Shown here one piece after another: positions 1-5,133 of a DNA stretch of 9,333 bases. The notes beneath the pieces were generated by a model that was not told the origin of the DNA, made no database searches, and saw only the letters and a program-made list of their open reading frames with translations. The position numbers were made by a program, and so were the translations under genes. The first letter of the stretch is position 1. Each line of letters opens with the position of its first letter. Source of the stretch: Acidobacteriota bacterium (GTDB taxonomy: Bacteria > Acidobacteriota > Terriglobia > UBA7540); assembly GCA_021827255.1 (NCBI GenBank), contig JAKAWO010000104.1:1-9333 (forward strand), read 5' to 3'.

Positions 1-177
1 GAATCCGACCAGCTTTCGGCCGAGGCAGGAGCCCAGTACCACCCCGCCGTATTTCTGAGTGACAAGCATGACTTCGCTGGAAACGCTCAAAGCGCCCCAT
101 ACGACTTTTTGAAGCCGCTCGCACTCACGATACTCACGGTGCCGTGAGAGCAGCCGGATCTCCACCTCTGGCATCAT
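1..177 (-). CDS. GNAT-superfamily acetyltransferase, COG3375-like (N-terminal part, runs off left edge)
   Basis: An open frame runs leftward from ATG at 177-175 (a second ATG follows at 174-172) to the window edge, giving 59 residues without a stop. An in-frame TGA lies directly upstream at 180-178, which fixes the N-terminus near here. A GGGGA Shine-Dalgarno-like stretch lies about 8 bases before the start. The residues include Y-E-R-C-E-R-L-Q-K-V-V-W-G, then Q-K-Y-G-G-V-V-L-G-S and R-K-L-V-G-F. This Cys/Leu-Gln/Val-Trp-Gly start followed by a QK-GG-VLG strand and a G-x-LVGF strand resembles the opening of the predicted acetyltransferases of COG3375, as recalled from the family and not searched. 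The acetyl-CoA-binding part lies outside the window, so activity and substrate cannot be judged. The gene follows the zinc-ribbon gene on the same strand after 158 bases, so co-transcription is possible but not shown. Confidence 0.72.
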   Translation of the reverse strand, partial: MMPEVEIRLLSRHREYRECERLQKVVWGALSVSSEVMLVTQKYGGVVLGSCLGRKLVGF

Positions 178-335
178 TCAACGTTTCCCCGCCCAACTCT
201 TATCACAAATTCGGAGGCGCAAGCCAGACGCAGCCGCGATGGGGTGCGACTTGGATGACCTGGCTCGCGAGCGAAAAGCGCCAACCGGAAAACAGACTGG
301 AGGCACGTGCGGAGTGGGGGCGGACGGCTGCGCGA
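178..335. other. Intergenic spacer between two minus-strand genes
   Basis: These 158 bases separate the stop of the zinc-ribbon gene from the start of the acetyltransferase gene. I see a 10-base palindrome (GCTCGCGAGC, 263-272) but no T-run that would make a terminator, no convincing -35/-10 pair and no RNA gene. Plus-strand frames that cross it have no recognisable protein features and overlap the zinc-ribbon gene antisense. Confidence 0.5.
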
Positions 336-554
336 TCATTCGCCGCACATGCCGCGGCGCGGCGCGCCACAAGGGCACTGGCCGGGCTCATCGGAACCTG
401 TCGCGCGGCCACCGCCAGCCACAGCAAAGACGGAGAGCAGCCTTTCGACCTGCGGGCTGGCGCACCGGTCGCAATTCACAGGGGCACTCGACGGAAATAT
501 GATTTTCTCAAACTTGGCGCCGCATGCCCTGCAATGATATTCAAAGATTGGCAT
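336..554 (-). CDS. FmdB-family small zinc-ribbon protein
   Basis: The predicted protein has 72 residues. It opens with M-P-I-F-E-Y-H-C, the hallmark start of the FmdB-type regulatory/zinc-ribbon family. One zinc ribbon is formed by C8-x2-C11 and C28-x2-C31, with 16 residues between the pairs. A Gly/Cys-rich tail follows (C60, C62, C70), as is usual in the family. The name comes from a putative formamidase/acetamidase regulator, but for most members the role is unknown; metal binding is the only safe inference. The ATG at 554 is preferred over an in-frame TTG at 575. AGGGGA sits at 561-566, 6 bases ahead, and the predicted promoter would begin the transcript near 567, after the TTG. The gene is divergent from the HU-like gene and has the acetyltransferase gene downstream. 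Its length is within the usual 60-110 residues. Confidence 0.87.
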   Translation of the reverse strand: MPIFEYHCRACGAKFEKIIFPSSAPVNCDRCASPQVERLLSVFAVAGGGRATGSDEPGQCPCGAPRRGMCGE

Positions 555-573
555 TCCAAATCCCCTGAAGACC

Positions 574-603
574 AATATAAAGCATCCCTTCCCGGTTTTT
601 CAA
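574..603 (-). promoter_or_regulatory. Sigma70-like promoter of the FmdB-family gene
   Basis: Read on the minus strand, TTGAAA (603-598) is followed after 18 bases by TATATT (579-574). Each box matches the consensus at five of six positions. Transcription would begin near 567, leaving a leader of only about 13 bases that still contains the AGGGGA ribosome-binding site. The call is by eye. Confidence 0.6.
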
Positions 604-680
604 TTCCAGGCGACGTTCGGTCGAGTTGCTCGGAGCCGCATGTTTTGCGGGTTTATCTTGAGTAAGGGTTGTAAAATGCC

Positions 681-709
681 TTGACAGACGCGCGTTTATT
701 GCGTAAAGT
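681..709 (+). promoter_or_regulatory. Sigma70-like promoter of the HU-family gene
   Basis: A perfect TTGACA (681-686) is followed after 17 bases by TAAAGT (704-709), a four-of-six match to the -10 consensus. The expected start near 716 gives a leader of about 50 bases. It lies back to back with the minus-strand promoter at 574-603. The near-consensus -35 fits an abundantly expressed nucleoid protein. Confidence 0.65.
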
Positions 710-766
710 GTCGGCCTTCGTGCGTGCGACCGATTCCCTAAATTTGAATTGAGGAGAGGAGCAGCA

Positions 767-1066
767 ATGGCGAAAGTGATGACCAAGTCGCAAGTGGTGA
801 CGCATCTGGCGAACAAATTGGGCCTGCAGAAAAAGGTGGTTGCTGGGGGGCTCGAGGAACTGGTTAGTTTGGCGACCAAAGAGTGCAAGACCAATGGACA
901 GTTTGTCATTCCGGGTCTTGGCAAAGCCGTGAAGGCCCATCGCAAGGAGCGTATGGGAAGGAACCCTCAGACCGGCGAAGCGATCAAAATCCCTGCCAAG
1001 ACGGTCGTCAAGTTCCGCTTGGCAAAGGCGTTCAAGGACGCGGTCGTGCCTTCCAAGAAGAAATAG
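767..1066 (+). CDS. HU/IHF-family histone-like DNA-binding protein
   Basis: The protein has 99 residues, close to the 90-105 usual for HU. The N-terminal half (about residues 5-45) forms the helical dimerisation region. The conserved DNA-binding arm contains G-R-N-P-Q-T-G-E followed by I-K-I-P-A-K and V-V-K-F-R, the diagnostic HU arm and the following strand. It ends with A-K-A-F-K-D-A-V and a short Lys-rich tail. It should bind and bend DNA without strong sequence preference, as a dimer in the nucleoid. The ATG at 767 follows a purine-rich GAGGAGAGGAG (751-761). An in-frame upstream start at 749 lies before this ribosome-binding site and is rejected. The segment G-L-G-K-A before the arm replaces the more usual G-F-G-x-F, as in HU-like proteins of several non-model phyla. 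The gene appears monocistronic. Confidence 0.93.
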   Translation: MAKVMTKSQVVTHLANKLGLQKKVVAGGLEELVSLATKECKTNGQFVIPGLGKAVKAHRKERMGRNPQTGEAIKIPAKTVVKFRLAKAFKDAVVPSKKK

Positions 1067-1150
1067 CGGGCGAAGTTTCACCGGCGGCCGAAAGACCGTG
1101 TGAAAACGCCCAGAAACGCCGGACCTGGCCATTACGCTCGAGTTAAGCCG

Positions 1151-1168
1151 CGCGGAGGTCTGTCCGCG
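1151..1168 (+). terminator. Possible hairpin after the HU-family gene
   Basis: CGCGGA and TCCGCG form a perfect 6-bp stem with a 6-base loop, 85 bases after the HU stop codon. There is no T-run behind it, so it is not a standard intrinsic terminator. It might only stabilise the 3' end. Confidence 0.25.
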
Positions 1169-1336
1169 AAGCCGCTTGAATTGGCATACAAGTCAAGACA
1201 GGCGGCTCGCCGGCGCGGGTAACGCGTACGCACCCGGAAAGGCCCCGCACGGGGCTTCGGGGCGCGCCACGGGTGGCCTGCTCAACCTGCCGATATTTTG
1301 CGGGAGCCCTGCGTGCTGCTCTTTATTTGCCGCCGC

Positions 1337-1358
1337 AAAAGCCCTCAGGGCTTCTTTC
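1337..1358. terminator. Possible weak bidirectional terminator
   Basis: AAGCCC-TCA-GGGCTT (1339-1353) is a perfect 6-bp stem with a 3-base loop. It is followed by CTTTC on the plus strand and by TTTTGC on the minus strand. This resembles a short intrinsic terminator that could stop read-through from the HU gene before the act promoter. The stem is short and the T-tracts are poor. Confidence 0.33.
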
Positions 1359-1396
1359 GCCCATTGGCTCCGTTCTCATGCTGGCCGCTCCGGCAA

Positions 1397-1410
1397 CGAC
1401 TCACGACTCA
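1397..1410 (+). repeat. Tandem 7-base direct repeat ahead of the act operon
   Basis: CGACTCA occurs twice head to tail (1397-1403 and 1404-1410). It lies 8 bases before the TTGACA box and about 43-56 bases before the inferred transcript start, which is a plausible position for an activator. It could also be chance. Confidence 0.35.
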
Positions 1411-1418
1411 TTTTGGTG

Positions 1419-1447
1419 TTGACAAAAACGAAGCATCGTAGTTAACT
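1419..1447 (+). promoter_or_regulatory. Candidate promoter of the act operon
   Basis: A perfect TTGACA lies at 1419-1424. The segment 17 bases later (TTAACT, 1442-1447) matches only three positions of the -10 consensus, so the promoter may need an activator. It is the only good -35 in the gap and is correctly placed for the operon starting at 1493. Confidence 0.4.
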
Positions 1448-1453
1448 GGGTAG

Positions 1454-1473
1454 GTTCGGAACTGAGGCCGAAC
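1454..1473 (+). promoter_or_regulatory. Dyad at the predicted 5' end of the act transcript
   Basis: GTTCGG (1454-1459) and CCGAAC (1468-1473) are perfect inverted copies around an 8-base centre. They lie just after the inferred start site and 19 bases before the first codon of actA. This could be an operator or an mRNA 5' hairpin. Confidence 0.35.
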
Positions 1474-1492
1474 GGGCAATGGTAGAGCGAGC

Positions 1493-2104
1493 ATGCCAGC
1501 ACTCGCAAAACGGTGGTCCGCCTTGTTGTGGGCCGTTTTGGCCGCTTGCATCGGGACAAGCGTTTCCTGCTCTCTGAGGCCTCGGCACGATCCGTCATCC
1601 CCGGCCCTGAATTCTTCATCGACTTTTTCACCGGCCCATCCGACCATCCTGGATTCTCTACGAGATTATTTTGATATTGGGCCTGCCCCTCCCCAACAGC
1701 CCATTGCCTTCAACCATAAGATCCACTTAGCGCACGGAATGCAATGCACGGATTGCCATGCGGGCGTGGACAAGGGACCAGATGCGAGTTTACCCAGCGT
1801 CAAGCTCTGTATGACCTGCCATCAGGTCATTGACACCAACAATCCACAAATCAAAAAGGTTGCCGCCTACTACGCGAAAGGAGAGGATATTCCTTGGCAG
1901 CGAGTTTATTGGTTTTATCAATCCGCGCACGTTTGGTTCTGGCACGCTCCCCACATTCAGGCAGGAATAAACTGCGCCACCTGCCACGGAGATATGGGGC
2001 AGCAGACCGTGGCCGTGCGAAAGGTTAATTTGACCATGGGTTTTTGCCTGAATTGCCACCGGATGAAGCATGCGCCGGTAGATTGCACCACCTGCCACTT
2101 TTAA
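1493..2104 (+). CDS. actA: Pentaheme c-type cytochrome, ActA-like subunit of an ACIII-type complex
   Basis: The protein has 203 residues and five CxxCH heme-attachment motifs at residues 85-89, 106-110, 161-165, 185-189 and 198-202; the chain ends one residue after the last. The N-terminus has a signal sequence with hydrophobic residues from about 10 to 20 and a lipobox-like L-A-A-C (C19), so it may be a periplasm-facing lipoprotein. Five hemes, this length and the downstream gene order (molybdopterin-like, Fe-S, NrfD, DUF3341, monoheme cytochrome) match ActA of alternative complex III, which takes electrons from the Fe-S subunit. Extra His residues (for example H75, H78, H81, H146, H151, H154) may serve as distal heme ligands. 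The ribosome-binding site is weak. An ATG at 1479 is in another frame and cannot serve. The related QrcA and other cytochrome c3-type subunits are alternatives, but DUF3341 downstream favours ACIII. Confidence 0.87.
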   Translation: MPALAKRWSALLWAVLAACIGTSVSCSLRPRHDPSSPALNSSSTFSPAHPTILDSLRDYFDIGPAPPQQPIAFNHKIHLAHGMQCTDCHAGVDKGPDASLPSVKLCMTCHQVIDTNNPQIKKVAAYYAKGEDIPWQRVYWFYQSAHVWFWHAPHIQAGINCATCHGDMGQQTVAVRKVNLTMGFCLNCHRMKHAPVDCTTCHF

Positions 2105-2107
2105 GCT

Positions 2108-4402
2108 ATGGAACGCCGCGACTTTTTGAAAATTTCGGCTGTAAGCGGAGCGACCGCCGCGCTCGACGCCTGCGGCAAGCCAGAACGTCAGCTCATCCGC
2201 TTCATCCCGGAAACCGACCTGATCCCCGGAATCGCCGTTTGGCGGCCGAGCGTCTGCACCATGTGTCCGGCTGGCTGCGGGACGACGGTTCGCGTGATGG
2301 AAGGCGATGCCGAAGTCACTCGCAAAGGACAGCTCGGGCTCATCAAAATGGGGCTCGCCAAAAAGATCGAAGGCAATCCCGACCACCCGGTGAACCACGG
2401 CAAGCTTTGTCCTCGCGGCCAGGCGGCGCTTCAGGTGACGTATCATCCCGACCGAATTCGGCATCCGCTCAAGCGCTCCGGGGCCCGCGGCTCCGGAAAG
2501 TTTCAGGAAATTAGCTGGGAAGATGGCATCCACGAGCTGGTCACGAGACTCGCGGCATTGAGTTCCGGCCAAAAAACCGCAGCCCTGGCGATTGTGGCCA
2601 AGCCGATGCGAGGGCAGCGGCGCGTGCTGCTCGAAAGCTTGGCCCATGCGTTGGGCGCTCCGCCTCCGGTTTTCTTCCAATTTTTTGAGGAGGCCGTGCT
2701 GCGGCAGGCAAATGCTCTGAGTTTTGGCCGCGCCCAGCTCCCCACTCTTGATTTGGCCCAATCCAATTATGTCCTCTCGTTCGGCGCCGATTTCCTGGGA
2801 ACTTGGAACTCACCGGTTGCCCAGAACGTCGGGTATGGAGAAATGCGCCAGGGCCGTCCCAACCTTCGAGGGAAGCTGATCCAAGTGGAGGCGCGCATGT
2901 CCGAGACCGGCGCCAATGCCGACCAGTGGATTCCCGCTCGACCAGGAACCGAGGGTCTGGTGGCGATGGCTCTTGCGCGGGTGATCCTCACGGAGAACCT
3001 CCGACCGGCCTCAGCCGCCGGTGGGGCGGGCGAGCTCATTCCGGGATGGGCGGAGGGATTGAAGGATTATGCGCCGGAAAAAGTGGAGCAGAGCACGGGT
3101 GTCCCTGCGGCAACCATCGCACACATAGCGCGCGACCTGGCCGCCAACTCGCCGGCGGTTGTCATCATGGGTGGCGCGCCCTTGGCTCAGACCAACGGAC
3201 TCTTCAACGCCCTCGCGGTTAACGCCCTCAACGCCTTGCTCGGCAACGTCGAGCAACCCGGCGGAATTTATTTTACTCCAGCTCCTCCCGGCATGGCCCC
3301 CGCTCAAGGTTTGCCCATTCAACCTGCCAGCGCTTATGCTGCCTTGACGGCTTTGTTGGGTTTGTCAACGCCGACCACGCTCGCTCCGGCCTCTCCTCCC
3401 CAGGTTCTCCTGCTCGACGAAGCCAACCCTGTGTATGCCTTGCCCGATCCACGGGTGAAAGATGCCATTGAAAAAATCCCCTTCGTCGTCAGCTTTGGCG
3501 GCTTTTTGGATGAAACCAGCATTTTTGCTGATCTGATTCTGCCGGACCATTCTCCGCTCGAATCGTGGATAGATGATGTTCCTGAGTCGGGCGTGACACA
3601 AGCCGTCGTGAGCCTCGCTCCGCCCACCATGAAGCCGCTTCACCACACCCGCGCCACGCCGGATGTCCTGCTGGAAGTCGCCCATCAACTGGGCGGCAGG
3701 GTGAGCAAAGCTCTGCCTTGGAAAAACTACGAGGAGATGTTGCAGGCCGCATGGGGTCCTTTGCAGAAAGAAAAGGGCTCCGTCCAGGCTTCGAGCGCCG
3801 ATGAATTCTGGTCGAAGATCCGAAAGCAGGGCGGATGGTGGAGTTCCGAGGTCGCGCCGGCGGCCCAAGGACGTCCGGCCTCCGCAGGCGGACCGCCGGT
3901 TTCCTACAAAGAAGCTCAATTTTCCGGCAACGCGAAAGATTTTCCGTTCCTTTTTATGCCTTACGAGTCGCAGCAGTTCCTGGACGGTTCGCTCGCCCAT
4001 CTGCCTTGGTTGCAGGAAATGCCGGAGGTGCTTTCCAGCGTGATGTGGGGAAGCTGGGTAGAAATCAATCCGCAAACCGCAGACCGGCTCGGCATCCAGC
4101 AGGGCGATTTGATTGAGGTCTCTTCGACGCGCGGCACCCTGAAGGCGTCGGCGCTGGTCTTTCCGGGAATTGCTCCCGATGTGATCGGCATGCCCGCCGG
4201 TCAGGGTCATCAACAATTCACGCGCTATGCCACCGGGCGAGGCGCGAATCCATTCAAGATTCTGGATCCGGTCTTCGAGCCGGCGACCGGTTCACTCGGC
4301 TGGGCGGCTACGCGAGTCAAGATTTCGCGCGTGGGCAAAGGCAAGCTGGCCTTGTTCGGTGGCAGCTTGCGCGAATCGCCGCGCGAGTTCGGAAAACGGT
4401 AA
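2108..4402 (+). CDS. actB1: Molybdopterin-oxidoreductase-like subunit with Tat signal, ActB1-like
   Basis: The protein has 764 residues and starts 3 bases after actA. The N-terminus has a twin-arginine signal (E-R-R-D-F-L-K at residues 2-8), then an Ala-rich stretch ending in L-D-A-C (C22), a possible lipobox. A [4Fe-4S] motif follows: C50-x2-C53-x3-C57 and C101 in L-C-P-R-G-Q. These four and C22 are the only Cys in the protein. The middle has F-G-A-D-F (225-229) and A-D-Q-W-I-P-A-R-P-G-T-E (271-282), typical of the molybdopterin-binding fold of the DMSO-reductase family. The C-terminal part carries the family's beta-barrel (for example G-D-L-I-E-V). By hand comparison, the usual Mo-ligand site falls near E194/E195, with no Cys or Ser. 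Canonical ACIII B1 is fused to B2 and has lost Mo; here it is a separate gene and keeps the cluster motif. A catalytic role or a purely structural one are both possible. Confidence 0.88.
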   Translation: MERRDFLKISAVSGATAALDACGKPERQLIRFIPETDLIPGIAVWRPSVCTMCPAGCGTTVRVMEGDAEVTRKGQLGLIKMGLAKKIEGNPDHPVNHGKLCPRGQAALQVTYHPDRIRHPLKRSGARGSGKFQEISWEDGIHELVTRLAALSSGQKTAALAIVAKPMRGQRRVLLESLAHALGAPPPVFFQFFEEAVLRQANALSFGRAQLPTLDLAQSNYVLSFGADFLGTWNSPVAQNVGYGEMRQGRPNLRGKLIQVEARMSETGANADQWIPARPGTEGLVAMALARVILTENLRPASAAGGAGELIPGWAEGLKDYAPEKVEQSTGVPAATIAHIARDLAANSPAVVIMGGAPLAQTNGLFNALAVNALNALLGNVEQPGGIYFTPAPPGMAPAQGLPIQPASAYAALTALLGLSTPTTLAPASPPQVLLLDEANPVYALPDPRVKDAIEKIPFVVSFGGFLDETSIFADLILPDHSPLESWIDDVPESGVTQAVVSLAPPTMKPLHHTRATPDVLLEVAHQLGGRVSKALPWKNYEEMLQAAWGPLQKEKGSVQASSADEFWSKIRKQGGWWSSEVAPAAQGRPASAGGPPVSYKEAQFSGNAKDFPFLFMPYESQQFLDGSLAHLPWLQEMPEVLSSVMWGSWVEINPQTADRLGIQQGDLIEVSSTRGTLKASALVFPGIAPDVIGMPAGQGHQQFTRYATGRGANPFKILDPVFEPATGSLGWAATRVKISRVGKGKLALFGGSLRESPREFGKR

Positions 4403-4446
4403 GCGCAGAATCACGCGAGCAAAGCGAGGGAGGCGGAGGTCTGAGC

Positions 4447-5133
4447 ATGGCACGCCAATGGGGCATGGTAATTGACCTTGACCGCTGCACAGGCTGCGAG
4501 GCGTGCGTGGTGGCCTGCCACGCCGAAAACAACATCGCCACGGTCGGCGAGGACCAGGCGGCACGCGGACGCGCCATGCATTGGATTCGCGTGGAGCGAT
4601 ATTGGGAGGGCAATTTCCCCAATGCGCGGGTGATCTATCGCCCCGTGCTCTGCCAGCAGTGCGGCGATGCTCCTTGTGAAGCGGTCTGCCCAACCTACGC
4701 CAGTTACCACAATCCCGAAGGGTTAAACGCCCAAATCTATAACCGCTGCATCGGCACGCGGTATTGCGGCAATGCGTGCCCTTACAACGTCCGCTTCTTC
4801 AACTTCTACAATCCCGTTTGGGACAAGCCGCTCAACCTCCAGCTCAACCCTGATGTTTCTGTGCGCTCAGTGGGAATCATGGAGAAGTGTACGTTCTGCA
4901 TTCAGCGCATCAAGGTGGCGGAATTCCGCGCCCAAGCCGAGAAGCGGCCGCTTAAGGATGAGGAGTTTAATCCGGCGTGCGTCCAATCCTGCCCGCCCAA
5001 AGCGATGGTGTTCGGGGATTTGGACGACCCCGCGAGCGAAGTCTCCCGCTTGGCGCAGTCCAACCGCGCCACGCGGTTGCTGGAAGAAGTTGGAACGTTG
5101 CCGAATGTGATCTATCTGAGGAGCGTGTCTTAA
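4447..5133 (+). CDS. actB2: Four-cluster ferredoxin-type iron-sulfur subunit, ActB2-like
   Basis: The protein has 228 residues and no export signal, so it probably rides on the Tat-exported B1 partner. Fifteen Cys form four ferredoxin-type groups: C14, C17, C20, C24; C69, C72, C77, C81; C101, C107, C111; and C148, C151, C178, C182. In the third group, C-I-G-T-R-Y-C has Thr104 where the second Cys would be, predicting three [4Fe-4S] clusters and one [3Fe-4S], the composition reported for ACIII. The segments C-P-Y-N-V-R and N-R-C-I-G-T-R-Y-C are typical of the NrfC/PsrB-like subunits in ACIII and related complexes. It should carry electrons from the quinol site in ActC to ActA. Translation begins at ATG 4447 after a strong GGAGGT (4435-4440), following a 44-base gap from actB1. 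In canonical ACIII this part is the C-terminal domain of ActB. Confidence 0.92.
   Translation: MARQWGMVIDLDRCTGCEACVVACHAENNIATVGEDQAARGRAMHWIRVERYWEGNFPNARVIYRPVLCQQCGDAPCEAVCPTYASYHNPEGLNAQIYNRCIGTRYCGNACPYNVRFFNFYNPVWDKPLNLQLNPDVSVRSVGIMEKCTFCIQRIKVAEFRAQAEKRPLKDEEFNPACVQSCPPKAMVFGDLDDPASEVSRLAQSNRATRLLEEVGTLPNVIYLRSVS

Larger units (their letters stand above)
1067..1396. other. Non-coding stretch between HU gene and respiratory operon
   Basis: This is the first 330 bases of a 426-base gap without a convincing gene. An 89-codon frame at 1176-1445 has no recognisable protein features, no ribosome-binding site and a composition like non-coding GC-rich DNA. The stretch holds three small dyads: CGCGGA/TCCGCG (1151-1156 and 1163-1168), GCCCC/GGGGC (1242-1246 and 1251-1255) and AAGCCC/GGGCTT (1339-1344 and 1348-1353). 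No known riboswitch, tRNA or small RNA consensus was recognised. Confidence 0.5.

Noticed and set aside
263..272. 10-base palindrome GCTCGCGAGC
   Set aside because: It is a single short palindrome in GC-rich DNA with no T-run, partner site or promoter nearby.
144..665. 173-codon plus-strand frame
   Set aside because: It lies antisense to the zinc-ribbon gene and partly to the acetyltransferase start, has no ribosome-binding site, and its translation shows no domain pattern. The minus-strand genes have clear family signatures.
361..1270. The 10-mer GGCGCGCCAC at 361-370 and again at 1261-1270 as a possible repeat or element border
   Set aside because: It is a GC-rich palindromic word in GC-rich DNA. 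No similarity extends beyond it and no transposase lies between.
1176..1445. 89-codon frame in the gap before actA
   Set aside because: It has no ribosome-binding site or protein features and runs through the act promoter region; treated as non-coding.
1790..2761. 323-codon minus-strand frame
   Set aside because: It is antisense to actA and actB1, which have heme and cluster motifs. Long antisense frames are expected in GC-rich genes, and the translation resembles no family.
3365..4216. 283-codon minus-strand frame
   Set aside because: It is a shadow of the actB1 coding frame, with Arg/His/Gly-rich composition and no recognisable motif.
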